From Burkholderia diffusa (GTDB taxonomy: Bacteria > Pseudomonadota > Gammaproteobacteria > Burkholderiales > Burkholderiaceae): 64,000 nucleotides of DNA. Below, in pieces: positions 36,956-45,212 of this stretch. Made by a program: the position numbers and the translations under genes. Numbering within the stretch: position 1 is the stretch's first letter; the number at the start of each line of letters is the position of its first letter. The notes below the pieces were generated by a model. The model did no database searches and had not been told where the DNA came from. It worked only from the letters and a program-made list of their open reading frames with translations. The DNA is taken from the NCBI RefSeq assembly GCF_902499115.1, contig NZ_CABVPN010000024.1, positions 69,481 to 133,480 of the forward strand, in the 5' to 3' direction.

Positions 36956-37942
36956 TCAACGCGCGCGGCGAGCCGGCTTGCGCGCGCCGCGGGGCGTGCG
37001 ACGGGTGAGCGCATCGCCGAACCGCGCCTGCGCGATCTCGCGCACGGCGTCGATCAACGTCCGGGCGACGGGCGACGGTTGCGCATCGGTGCGCAGGATG
37101 AGCCCGACCGGCTCGTCGGTGCCCGCGGACGGCAGCGCCAGCCGCGCGAGTGCACCGGCCGACAGGTCGTATTCGGCCGCATAGAGCGGCACGAACCACA
37201 CGGCGTCGTTCTCGAGCGCAAGCGCCCGCGCGACCGACACCGACAGCACCTCGATGAACGAATCCAGCGGCGGCGCGCCGCATGCGCCGAGCAGTTGCTC
37301 GGCCGACTGGCGGATCAGCGTACCGTACGGCGGCAGCACGACCGGGTAGGAAGCGAGTTCGGCAGCCGGCGCGGCGCTCGCCAGCAGCGGATGGCCGGCG
37401 CGCACGACCGCGACGAGCGGTTCGTTGTACAGCTGCTCGAACGCAAGCCCGATCATCCGCTCCGGCTCCGACAGGCGCCCGATCGCGCATTCGATCGTCC
37501 CGGCCTTCAGGCGCTCGAGCAGCTCGGCATTCGCGGCCGTCGCGATCCGCACCACGATGCGCGGCCAGCGTGCGGTCAGCGCCTTCATCAGCGCGGGGGC
37601 GAGCGATGCCGCAACCGTCGGCAGCATGCCGATTTCGAGGGTCGCCGCGGCCGCGCCGCCCTCGCGCGCGAGCAGCCCAACGCCCTGCCGCAGCGCCAGC
37701 ACGCACGCATTCGCATGCGGGATGAACAGTTGCGCTTCGCGCGTAGGCTGCGCGCCGTGCCGCCCGCGTTCGAACAACTTCACGCCGAGGATCGACTCCA
37801 GTTCGGCGATCGTCTTCGACACGGCCGGCTGCGTGATTGACAGGCTTTCGGCCGCTTTCTGCACGCCGCCCAGTTGCGCGACCGCGAGAAAACACTGCAG
37901 GTGCCGGAACTTGACGCGGCCGTCGGCGATACGGTTATTCAT
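36956..37942 (-). CDS. pcaQ: LysR-type regulator of protocatechuate catabolism (PcaQ)
   Basis: 328 residues. N-terminal winged helix: RHLQCFLAVAQLGGVQKAAESL, then ITQPAVSKTIAELE (about 36-50). The PBP2-like effector domain spans about 95-305, and the C-terminus is Arg-rich. Sequence style and location near pcaHG, divergently transcribed, identify PcaQ, which activates protocatechuate genes in response to beta-carboxymuconate or related intermediates. The start codon lies at the edge of a 60-bp element with ATAAC-N5-GTTAT that recurs before pcaH, consistent with self-regulation and activation of pcaHG. The distance to pcaH (700 bases) is unusually long for such a pair. Confidence 0.85.
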   Translation of the reverse strand: MNNRIADGRVKFRHLQCFLAVAQLGGVQKAAESLSITQPAVSKTIAELESILGVKLFERGRHGAQPTREAQLFIPHANACVLALRQGVGLLAREGGAAAATLEIGMLPTVAASLAPALMKALTARWPRIVVRIATAANAELLERLKAGTIECAIGRLSEPERMIGLAFEQLYNEPLVAVVRAGHPLLASAAPAAELASYPVVLPPYGTLIRQSAEQLLGACGAPPLDSFIEVLSVSVARALALENDAVWFVPLYAAEYDLSAGALARLALPSAGTDEPVGLILRTDAQPSPVARTLIDAVREIAQARFGDALTRRTPRGARKPARRAR

Positions 37943-38000
37943 AACGAGCAGTTATGCGAGTGGCAATGAAATGCCATTTTGCATAACTTTCCGGAAAGAC
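37941..38000. repeat. 60-bp regulatory element, copy 1 (at the pcaQ start)
   Basis: It contains the dyad ATAACGAGCAGTTAT followed by GC and, 25 or so bases on, CATAACTTTCCGGA. It aligns without gaps to 38536-38595 with roughly three quarters identity, in direct orientation. The dyad has LysR geometry (T-N11-A type) and resembles reported PcaQ sites (ATAACC-N4-GGTTAA) except for spacing. Confidence 0.65.
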
Positions 38001-38535
38001 CCAAGCATTCGGCGTGGTGTCACGCACGACGCCGCAGCGCGTGGAATCCGGTCGGCTCCCTGATCCGTTTCGCGATCAGCAGAGCCGTGCCGCGCTTCTG
38101 CCCGAGCGGTGCCGACGCCGAACGCATCGCGCTGGGCCGCCGCGTCGTGGCACCGAGCACCGACGCGCAGCGCAACGTGCACGCGCCGGCCGAACGGCGG
38201 ATCGACGCGCGGCTCGGCAGCCGCGTCGACCTGCTGGCGCAGCGCGGGTTCTGCGCGAACTACGTGAGCGACGTGCTCGGCGCCGACCGCACCGCTGCGC
38301 ACCGGCACGCTATCGCTCGAATTCGACGGAATCGTCTTCGATCCCGCCCGACGGTAACGCCTCACGAACGACGGGCACGCCCGGGAAGGCCGGGTAACAA
38401 CAACGAAACACAAGAAAGCAGCGACGGGCTGGCTGGAGGGCCGTGCCTGGCATCGTCATCGACGACGCGAAGCCCGATCGCTCTCTCCGCCGGACAGGCG
38501 GCCCGTCCGCCGGATTTTCACTGGCGCCGCAGAAC
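38001..38535. other. Gene debris between the two regulatory copies
   Basis: About 535 bases. A plus-strand coding-like stretch runs over 38090-38290 (RIDARLGSRVDLLAQRGFCA then NYVSDVLGADRT) and continues after a frame change as PLRTGTLSLEFDGIVFDPA to a TAA near 38360. No start codon or family is recognised, so this looks like the 3' part of a decayed gene inserted between pcaQ and pcaH. Confidence 0.4.
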
Positions 38536-38595
38536 ATAACGAATGGTTATGCAATTCGCTAAAAAAGTTCATTTTTCATAACTTTCCGGATTGAC
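38536..38595. repeat. 60-bp regulatory element, copy 2 (upstream of pcaH)
   Basis: Dyad ATAACGAATGGTTAT then GC, an A/T-rich spacer and CATAACTTTCCGGATTGAC. It ends about 47 bases before the pcaH ATG, so the TTGACT at 38591-38596 could serve as a -35 box next to the bound regulator. This is the likely PcaQ operator of pcaHG. Confidence 0.65.
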
Positions 38596-38642
38596 TAAAG
38601 TCTTGCCATCCACTTCGCGAAATACCTAACAGGAGACGCCCG

Positions 38643-39350
38643 ATGGATTCCCCCACGATCCTCACGCCGCGCGACTGGCCGTCGCATCCCGCGTATGTCC
38701 ACCCCGAGTACCGTTCGTCGGTGACGCGCGGCCCGACGCGCCCGATGATCCCGTTGAAGGAAAAGCTGCGCGACCAGTTCGCGCCCGTCTACGGCGCCGA
38801 GGATCTCGGCGCGCTCGACCACGACCTGACGAAGAACGCCGTGAAGAACGGCGAGCCGCTCGGTGAGCGCATCGTCGTCACCGGCCGCGTGCTCGACGAA
38901 GGCGGCAAGCCCGTGCGCAACACGCTCGTCGAGGTATGGCAGGCGAACGCGGCCGGCCGCTACGTGCACAAGGTCGACCAGCACGACGCGCCGCTCGACC
39001 CGAACTTCCTCGGCGCCGGCCGCTGCATGACCGACGCCGAAGGCCGCTACCGCTTCCTGACGATCAAGCCCGGCGCCTATCCGTGGGGCAACCATCCGAA
39101 TGCGTGGCGTCCGAATCACATCCATTTCTCGCTGTTCGGCGACTACTTCGGCTCGCGCCTCGTCACGCAGATGTACTTCCCCGGGGACCCGCTGCTCGCG
39201 TACGACCCGATCTTCCAGGGCACGCCGGAAGCGGCGCGCGACCGCCTGATCTCGCGCTTCTCGATGGACATCACCGAAGAAGGCTATGCGCTCGGCTACG
39301 AATTCGACATCGTGCTGCGCGGCCGCGACGCTACCCCGATGGAGCGCTGA
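38643..39350 (+). CDS. pcaH: Protocatechuate 3,4-dioxygenase beta subunit
   Basis: 235 residues. All four non-haem Fe(III) ligands are visible: Tyr107 (AAGRYVHK), Tyr146 (GAYPWGNH), His159 and His161 (RPNHIHFS). With PcaG it opens the ring of protocatechuate between the two hydroxyls to give beta-carboxy-cis,cis-muconate, the entry step of the beta-ketoadipate pathway. AGGAG lies close upstream of the ATG. It is followed by pcaG three bases after its stop codon, so the two are made from one transcript. The other pca genes are not in the window. Confidence 0.96.
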   Translation: MDSPTILTPRDWPSHPAYVHPEYRSSVTRGPTRPMIPLKEKLRDQFAPVYGAEDLGALDHDLTKNAVKNGEPLGERIVVTGRVLDEGGKPVRNTLVEVWQANAAGRYVHKVDQHDAPLDPNFLGAGRCMTDAEGRYRFLTIKPGAYPWGNHPNAWRPNHIHFSLFGDYFGSRLVTQMYFPGDPLLAYDPIFQGTPEAARDRLISRFSMDITEEGYALGYEFDIVLRGRDATPMER

Positions 39351-39353
39351 ACC

Positions 39354-39947
39354 ATGACGACGCTGAAGCAAACCCCTTCGCAAACGGTCGGCCCGTACTT
39401 CGCGTACGGCCTGTGCCCGCAGCAATACGATTACGACCTGAAGAGCCTGTTCACGCCGGCGATCGCCACGCCGGAGGCCGAAGGCGAGCACGTGCTCCTG
39501 GTCGGACAGGTGTTCGACGGCGACGGCAACGTCGTCAGCGACGCGGTGCTCGAATTCACGCAGGTGGACGCGGCGGGTCGCTATCCCGAGTCGCGTGACG
39601 ACATCGCGAAGTCCGGTTTCACGGGCTTCGCACGCGTCGGCACGGGCACCGATGTGCAGAACCGCTTCGTGGTACCGACGGTGAAGCCTGGCCGCATCAC
39701 CGCCGACGAAGCACCGCACGTCAACGTGACCGTGATGATGCGCGGGATCCTGACCCACGCGTTCACCCGCGTGTATTTCGACGACGAAGCTGCCGCGAAC
39801 GCGGCCGATCCGGTGCTGAACCTGGTGCCGGCCGAACGCCGCGCGACGCTCGTCGCGAAGCGCGACGCGCAACCGGGCCGGCCCGTCGTGTACCGCTTCG
39901 ACATCCACATGCAGGGGCCGGACGAGACCGTGTTCTTCGACGTGTGA
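39354..39947 (+). CDS. pcaG: Protocatechuate 3,4-dioxygenase alpha subunit
   Basis: 197 residues with the intradiol-dioxygenase fold but without the iron ligands, as expected for the structural alpha subunit: QTPSQTVGPYFAYGL at the N-terminus, LVGQVFDGDGNVVSDAVLEF in the core, HVNVTVMMRGIL in place of the HxH site. It pairs with PcaH and shapes the active-site pocket. It is the last gene of the unit and is followed by a very strong terminator. Confidence 0.95.
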   Translation: MTTLKQTPSQTVGPYFAYGLCPQQYDYDLKSLFTPAIATPEAEGEHVLLVGQVFDGDGNVVSDAVLEFTQVDAAGRYPESRDDIAKSGFTGFARVGTGTDVQNRFVVPTVKPGRITADEAPHVNVTVMMRGILTHAFTRVYFDDEAAANAADPVLNLVPAERRATLVAKRDAQPGRPVVYRFDIHMQGPDETVFFDV

Positions 39948-39983
39948 CGCGCGAGCTGGCGCCGGCCGGCTGATCGCACCGAA

Positions 39984-40036
39984 CCGCCGCGCGCCGCGAT
40001 ACCAACAGGTATCGCGGCGCGCGGCGGTTTTCGTTT
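39984..40036 (+). terminator. Strong rho-independent terminator after pcaHG
   Basis: Perfect 20-bp arms (39984-40003 and 40008-40027) around the loop AACA, followed by TTTTCGTTTT. It begins 37 bases after the pcaG stop. Confidence 0.9.
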
Positions 40037-40268
40037 TCGGGCGCCAACATTCGATGCCGCGCCGCAGCACGTCCGGTCAGGATCGTCGAACGCTCGCGGT
40101 TGCCTGCTTCGGACCCCGAAATCGAACGCGCGATTAAAACGCATGCTGCGACTGCACATGAATCGTTGGGGCCGCGCGATATCGTTTGTGCGTTATGCGG
40201 CGTATGCTTCGCTATCCGCAGCCCACTGACGGAATTGAATCGGATCAAGCAATAATTTCACGACTCGA

Positions 40269-40306
40269 TGCGCGAACATGGCCCCACTGGCTGTCGCGCA
40301 TTTTTT
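40269..40306 (+). terminator. Orphan rho-independent terminator 1
   Basis: Arms TGCGCGA/TCGCGCA (7 bp, perfect) with an 18-base loop that can form an inner GGCC/GGCT pairing, followed directly by six T. No plus-strand gene lies between it and the pcaG terminator about 230 bases upstream, so it may end a small RNA. Confidence 0.6.
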
Positions 40307-40325
40307 CTAACCGAGTGCCTTTAAG

Positions 40326-40360
40326 CGCGTCTGACCGAAACCTGGCAGGCGCGTTTTTTT
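40326..40360 (+). terminator. Orphan rho-independent terminator 2
   Basis: Arms CGCGTCTG/CAGGCGCG (8 bp with one G-U pair), a 12-base loop and seven T. It lies only 20 bases after the previous terminator, on the same strand. The downstream AraC gene is on the opposite strand and would not use it. Confidence 0.6.
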
Positions 40361-40410
40361 CGCCCATGACCGAAGCACTGCACCGCGCCCCGCCGCCGTA
40401 TCGGTTCCGG

Positions 40411-41190
40411 CTAGCGGCGCGCCTCCAGATACCGGCTCGGCGTTTCGCCGAGAATACGGCGAAACGCCGACGTAAAGGCGCTCGCGCTCGCATATCCGAG
40501 ATCGAGCGCGACACGCGTCACCGGCTGCCCGTCGCTCAGCCGTGTAATTGCCGCCAACATACAGACCTGCTGACGCCACGCGGCAAAACTCATACCGGTC
40601 TGCGCGCGGAACAGCCGCGTAAACGTGCGCCGGCTCACGCCCACATCGGTCGCCATCCGGTCGAGATCGGCCGCGATCGACGGCGACGCGAACAGATGCC
40701 GACAGATCTTCCCCAGGCGCGCATCGGTCGGCAGCGGCGCGTGCAGCGACAGCCTCGGCATCTGCGCGATTTCCGCGATCAGCAGCGCCATCAGCTTGCC
40801 CGCCCGACCGTCGACGTCGTACATCGCCGGCAGGTCGATCGCATCGTCGATCAACTGCCGCAAGAGCGGCGACACCCCATATACGCCGCACTGGTCCGAC
40901 AGCCCCGCGGCCCGGGCCGCGTCTTCGGACACGAACGCGTTGAGCATCGTGACCGGCCCGGTCATCGTCATTTCGTGCCGCACGCCGGCCGGCACCCAGC
41001 ATGCGCGCTGCGGCGGCACCAGCCAGCGGCCGTACGGCGTCGACACGCTGATCGTGCCGCGCGACGCAAACGCGAACTGCCCGCGCCCGTGCGCGTGCTC
41101 CGGAAACGTCGTACCCGCCGCGTAGTCGTTGGCGATCACCACGACGCTACGCGGAATATGTTCGTAGGGATCCAGCAGCGTATTTCTCAA
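40411..41190 (-). CDS. AraC-family regulator with N-terminal cupin domain
   Basis: About 259 residues from the chosen TTG (41188-41190). The cupin-like sensor includes FPEHAHGRGQFAFASRGTIS and PPQRACWVPAGVRHEM (about residues 25-70). The C-terminal pair of helix-turn-helix motifs includes DVGVSRRTFTRLFRAQTG and ALDLGYASASAFTSAFRRI (about 180-250). Proteins of this shape (NimR-like) usually control a nearby exporter or catabolic gene. The frame is open 50 codons further upstream, to 41340, but that part is Arg-rich and unlike the family start; the true start is uncertain. No obvious target gene is adjacent. Confidence 0.8.
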   Translation of the reverse strand: MRNTLLDPYEHIPRSVVVIANDYAAGTTFPEHAHGRGQFAFASRGTISVSTPYGRWLVPPQRACWVPAGVRHEMTMTGPVTMLNAFVSEDAARAAGLSDQCGVYGVSPLLRQLIDDAIDLPAMYDVDGRAGKLMALLIAEIAQMPRLSLHAPLPTDARLGKICRHLFASPSIAADLDRMATDVGVSRRTFTRLFRAQTGMSFAAWRQQVCMLAAITRLSDGQPVTRVALDLGYASASAFTSAFRRILGETPSRYLEARR

Positions 41191-41417
41191 GGCCCGAATT
41201 CCATCATGAGTGACCCGATAGCGAAGGCGGGGCACCTTCGATCGGCCTACGATCCGCTCCACGCTTGCGCGACCGGACGGCCGCGAGACCCGACGGCCGA
41301 ATCGGCCGGTTAGCGACTTCATCGGAGCGGAGATGCCCAATACGTTTCATCTCGTGGGGCACGGACCGACGCGGATTTCAGCGACGAGATCGCGGTCCGG
41401 CATCCGATCGGCATGCA

Positions 41418-42245
41418 TCACCGCAGCATGAACGACATGGCCGACAGGCTGTTCAGCGTGCGCACCACGTGCTCGACCGACGGCCCGTCGAAGCGCAGCG
41501 TCACTGCATCGACCCGCTCGAGCGACGGCAGCACGCAGAACAGATCCGCGAGCGCGGCCGTCTGCACGCGCAGCGTGCAAGCAGCCGGCGCGGGCCGATG
41601 CGCACCCGCGCGCCAGCCGGACGACAGCGCGTGCGCGACCGTTTCGCGTGCGGCGGTCGCGATGCGCGCACAGGACGCTGCCGGCGTGAGCGTGTCGCCG
41701 CTCGATGCGCCGCCGGCCGTCTTGACCGTCTCGAAACGCGCGTCCGGAAACAGCGGCCGGGTTTCCTCGGCGAACACGTCATCGCCCGACGCCAGCGCGA
41801 CGTGCGCGCCATATTCACGCGCCAGCGCGCCGTACAGCCCGGCTTCGCCGAGCTCGACGCCATTCAGCCACACCTGCGTGAACGCGAAGTTGTTGATGGT
41901 GTGCGCAAGCACGCCGCGCGTCTGCGATTTCGCGTGAAAGCCGATCATGAACACGAGGTCGGGCTGCTGTTCGAGGCCCGCCATCATCCCCAGCATGCGC
42001 GGCTTGCCGAGCACGACGCGGGCACGGGCATCGAGCCCGTCGGGCAGCAGATTGCGGAAGCCGCCATGCGAATCGTTGACCCAGACGGCCTGCGCGCCGC
42101 CGGCGAATGCGCCTTCGATCGCCGCGTTCGCCTCGGCGGTCATCCAGCGGCGCGCACGTTCGTATTCCGGATTGCCGGCACGCGTCTGCTCGATGGCGAA
42201 CACTCCGGCGACACCCTCGATATCGGTCGAGATGAGTATCTTCAT
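41418..42245 (-). CDS. M55-family D-aminopeptidase (DppA-like)
   Basis: 275 residues with all zinc ligands of the M55 family in place: Asp8 and Glu10 (STDIEGVAG), His60 (NDSHGG), His104 (GFHAKS) and a Glu in NGVELGEAG (131-134). DppA-type enzymes remove N-terminal D-amino acids from D-Ala-containing peptides such as peptidoglycan fragments. It is the last gene of the leftward peptide-uptake operon and overlaps the P1 peptidase stop by ATGA, so it likely processes imported peptides in the cytoplasm. Confidence 0.93.
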   Translation of the reverse strand: MKILISTDIEGVAGVFAIEQTRAGNPEYERARRWMTAEANAAIEGAFAGGAQAVWVNDSHGGFRNLLPDGLDARARVVLGKPRMLGMMAGLEQQPDLVFMIGFHAKSQTRGVLAHTINNFAFTQVWLNGVELGEAGLYGALAREYGAHVALASGDDVFAEETRPLFPDARFETVKTAGGASSGDTLTPAASCARIATAARETVAHALSSGWRAGAHRPAPAACTLRVQTAALADLFCVLPSLERVDAVTLRFDGPSVEHVVRTLNSLSAMSFMLR

Positions 42246-43324
42246 GAATGGATCGGACGTCCTTCGTTACCTTCGTTGAATAACCGATCGAGATCGGGCA
42301 CCGCGTCGCGCAGCGATTGCCGCACGTGGCCGTCGCGCCCGGTCACGGTCACGGCCTGCAGCAGCGCGTCGGCGATCGCGTGCTCGACGCTCTCGGCCGC
42401 GGCCATGAACAGCGGATCGAGCGCCGCATCGGCCACGAGGGCCGGTAGCGCGATGGTCGACGCATCGTGCGCGATCGTGTACGCGGTCGAAAAGGCGAGC
42501 GCGATGTCGCCGCTGCCGTGCCCGTAGACCGAACCGGTGCGGGCAAGCCCCGCGCCCGCGCGGCGGGCGAGCCGCGACAGTTGCCGCGCGTCGAGCGGCG
42601 CATCGGTCGCCAGCAGCAGGATGATCGAGCCTTGCTCCGGCGCCGCCACCTGCGCGTCCGCGGCGGCACGCCGCTGCGCGACGATGCGCCCGAGCGGCAC
42701 GCCGCCGAGCGTCAGCATCGGCAGCCGGCCGAAATTCGCGAGCACCAGCGCGCCGACCGTGTACGGCCTGCCGGCCGCGACGGCCACGCGCGACGCGGAG
42801 CCGATCCCGCCCTTCAGGTCGAAACACGACATCCCGCGCCCGGCGCCCACCGCGCCACGTGCGAAGTCGCGCGCCGCGGTATTGCAGGCTTCTTCATAAT
42901 GCGCGGCCGTCACCACGAACGCCTGGATGTCGTTCAGATAGCCATCGTTGCACTCGAACACGAGCGGGTTGACGGTCGGCCAGTCGCGGCCGATGTGCGG
43001 ATTCTGCGCGATCGCCGCGCGGATCTGCGCCTGTGCGACCGCGCCGACGCCGAACGTGTTGGTCAGCGCGATCGGCGTGTCGAGCGTGCCGAGTTCGTCG
43101 ACCTGCACGAGCCCGACGCTCTTGCCGAAGCCGTTGATCACGGCCGCGCCGGCCGGCACCTTGCTGCGGTAAGGGTCGCCCGGATGCGGCTTCACGACGG
43201 TGACGCCGGTCTGCACGTCGCCGGCATCGAGCGTCGCATGGCCGACCGTCACGCCCGGCACGTCGGCAATCGTGCCGCGCGGCCCGGCCGGCAGCGTCGT
43301 GCCCCACATCGGAACCGCACGCAT
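42242..43324 (-). CDS. P1-family aminopeptidase/esterase (DmpA-like)
   Basis: 360 residues. N-terminal TIADVPGVTVGHATL and VINGFGKSVGL are typical of the DmpA/BapA family. The precursor self-cleaves before the catalytic Ser in EQGSIILLL (Gly232-Ser233), giving alpha and beta subunits. Related enzymes remove N-terminal L- or D-amino acids or beta-amino acids from small peptides. No signal peptide is visible, so it is probably cytoplasmic. It starts inside the gsiD stop codon (TGATG) and overlaps the M55 gene, tying it to the transporter. Confidence 0.92.
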   Translation of the reverse strand: MRAVPMWGTTLPAGPRGTIADVPGVTVGHATLDAGDVQTGVTVVKPHPGDPYRSKVPAGAAVINGFGKSVGLVQVDELGTLDTPIALTNTFGVGAVAQAQIRAAIAQNPHIGRDWPTVNPLVFECNDGYLNDIQAFVVTAAHYEEACNTAARDFARGAVGAGRGMSCFDLKGGIGSASRVAVAAGRPYTVGALVLANFGRLPMLTLGGVPLGRIVAQRRAAADAQVAAPEQGSIILLLATDAPLDARQLSRLARRAGAGLARTGSVYGHGSGDIALAFSTAYTIAHDASTIALPALVADAALDPLFMAAAESVEHAIADALLQAVTVTGRDGHVRQSLRDAVPDLDRLFNEGNEGRPIHS

Positions 43325-44217
43325 CAGCGCCGCTCCAGCTTCGGGTCGAGCGCGTCGCGCAGTCCGTCGCCGAGCAGGTTGAACGCGAGCACGGTCAGGA
43401 AGATCGCGAGGCTCGGGAAGACTGCGATGTGCGGCGCCGTCACCATGTCGGCGCGCGCCTCGTTGAGCATCGCGCCCCACTCCGGCGTCGGCGGCTGCGC
43501 GCCGAGCCCGAGGAACGACAGGCTCGCGGCCGTGATGATCGACGTGCCGATCCGCATCGTGAAGTACACGACGACCGACGACACAGTGCCCGGCAGGATG
43601 TGCCGCATGATGATCGTCCAGTCCGACGCACCGATGCTGCGCGCGGCTTCCACGTAGGTCATGTGCTTGAGCATCAGTGTGTTGCCGCGCACGAGCCGCG
43701 CGAACGCCGGGATGCTGAAGATCGCAACCGCGCAGATCACGTTGACCATCCCGTTGCCGAGGATCGCGACCACGCCGATCGCGAGCAGGATCCCCGGGAA
43801 CGCGAACAGCACGTCGGCCACGCGCATCGTGATGCGGTCCCACCAGCCTTCGTAGTAGCCCGCGAGCAACCCGAAGAACGTGCCGATGAGCGCGCCGAGC
43901 GCGACCGAGAAGAAGCCGGCGGCGAGCGAGATGCGCGTGCCGGTGACGATCCGGCTGAAGATGTCGCGGCCGAGCGAGTCGACGCCGAACCAATGCACGG
44001 CCGACGGACCGGCGTTCAGCGCGTCGTAGTCGAAATAGTTCTCCGGATCGAACGGCACGATGTGCGGGCCGACGAATGCGAGCACGACGAGCCCCAGCAC
44101 GAAACCGCCCGCGACCAGCGCGACGGTCTGCTTGCGGAACTTGCGCCAGAATTCGCGCCACGGCGTGCGGATCGCGCTCGATGCGGCCGACGCCGCGGGC
44201 TGGACAGTCGCGTTCAT
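43324..44217 (-). CDS. gsiD: Glutathione/peptide ABC transporter permease GsiD (DppC-like)
   Basis: 297 residues. After a soluble N-terminus come six helices (about 33-285). The EAA loop is EAARSIGASDWTIIMRHILP (about 190-210), where the ATPase docks, and HWFGVDSLGRDIFSRI is the OppC/DppC N-terminal signature. With GsiC it forms the membrane pore for GsiA/GsiB. It lies seven bases downstream of gsiC. The gsi name rests on the whole gene order, including the isoaspartyl peptidase at the operon head; dipeptide transport is the alternative. Confidence 0.88.
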   Translation of the reverse strand: MNATVQPAASAASSAIRTPWREFWRKFRKQTVALVAGGFVLGLVVLAFVGPHIVPFDPENYFDYDALNAGPSAVHWFGVDSLGRDIFSRIVTGTRISLAAGFFSVALGALIGTFFGLLAGYYEGWWDRITMRVADVLFAFPGILLAIGVVAILGNGMVNVICAVAIFSIPAFARLVRGNTLMLKHMTYVEAARSIGASDWTIIMRHILPGTVSSVVVYFTMRIGTSIITAASLSFLGLGAQPPTPEWGAMLNEARADMVTAPHIAVFPSLAIFLTVLAFNLLGDGLRDALDPKLERR

Positions 44218-44224
44218 GCGCGCC

Positions 44225-45145
44225 TCACTTGAACCGGATGGTCGGGTTGATGACCGCGTACAGCACGTCGACGGTCAGGTTGATCAGGATGAATTCGAGC
44301 GAGAACAGCAGCACGATCGCCTGGATCACCGGGTAGTCGCGCATCGTCACCGCGTCGACCAGCAGGCGCCCGAGCCCCGGCCAGTTGAACACGGCCTCGA
44401 CGACGATCGAGCCGCCGAGCAGGAAGCCGAACTGCAGCCCCATCATCGTGACGACCGGGATCATCGCGTTGCGCAGGCAATGCTTGAGCACGACCATCGG
44501 CTCGTGCACACCCTTCGCGCGCGCGGTGCGCACGTAGTCCTCGTTGAGCACCTCGACGAACGACGCGCGCGTGAAGCGCGCCATCACGGCCGCGACCGCG
44601 GCGCCGAGCGTCAGCGACGGCAGCACGTAGCTCTTCCACGTGCCGTCCGGCACGACGGGCAGCCAGCCGAGCTTCACCGAAAATATCTCCATCAGCAGCA
44701 TGCCGAGCGCGAACGCCGGAAACGAGATGCCCGACACCGCGATCGTCATCCCGAGGCGATCGGGCCAGCGGTTGCGCCATACCGCCGACGCGATCCCGAT
44801 CGCCATCCCGAACGCCGTCGCCCAGACCATGCTGATGAGCGTCAGCAGCAGCGTCGGCATGAAGCGCTCGCCGATCTCGGTCGACACCGGACGCTTGCTG
44901 CGCGTCGACGTCCCGAAATCGCCGTGCGCGATCTTCACGAAGAAGTTCGCGAACTGCGCCGGCAGCGGCCGGTCGAGCCCGAGATCGGCGCGCACGAGCG
45001 CGACCGTCGCGTCGTCGGCTTCCGGGCCGGCCGCGAGCCGCGCCGGATCGCCCGGCAGCAGGTGCACGAACAGGAACACCAGCACCGCGACGATCGCGAG
45101 CGTGGGCAGCAGGCCGAACAGGCGTTTGACGAGAAAATTCAGCAT
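44225..45145 (-). CDS. gsiC: Glutathione/peptide ABC transporter permease GsiC (DppB-like)
   Basis: 306 residues, six helices: MLNFLVKRLFGLLPTLAIV at the N-terminus with HLLPGDPARL after helix 1 (OppB/DppB signature) and the EAA-like loop YVRTARAKGVHEPMVVLKH (about 205-223). It forms the transport channel with GsiD. The gene follows gsiB after 67 bases. Confidence 0.88.
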   Translation of the reverse strand: MLNFLVKRLFGLLPTLAIVAVLVFLFVHLLPGDPARLAAGPEADDATVALVRADLGLDRPLPAQFANFFVKIAHGDFGTSTRSKRPVSTEIGERFMPTLLLTLISMVWATAFGMAIGIASAVWRNRWPDRLGMTIAVSGISFPAFALGMLLMEIFSVKLGWLPVVPDGTWKSYVLPSLTLGAAVAAVMARFTRASFVEVLNEDYVRTARAKGVHEPMVVLKHCLRNAMIPVVTMMGLQFGFLLGGSIVVEAVFNWPGLGRLLVDAVTMRDYPVIQAIVLLFSLEFILINLTVDVLYAVINPTIRFK

Positions 45146-45212
45146 GGGGCACCGATCGAATCAGCGCGCCGACAGCTCGCGCCGCCGGCGCCGCACAACG
45201 GGCGAATCGCCG

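Larger units (their letters stand above)
40037..40410. other. Gene-free stretch between pcaG and the AraC gene
   Basis: About 370 bases. Apart from the two plus-strand terminators it holds an A/T-richer part (40130-40260) with promoter-like but poorly spaced hexamers (TTGAAT, AATAAT, TATGCT). A small RNA gene is possible; no reading frame is convincing. Confidence 0.45.

Noticed and set aside
40191..40256. Specific promoter for the suspected small RNA
   Set aside because: TTGAAT, TTGTGC, AATAAT and TATGCT occur, but no pair has 16-18 base spacing, so no promoter is called.
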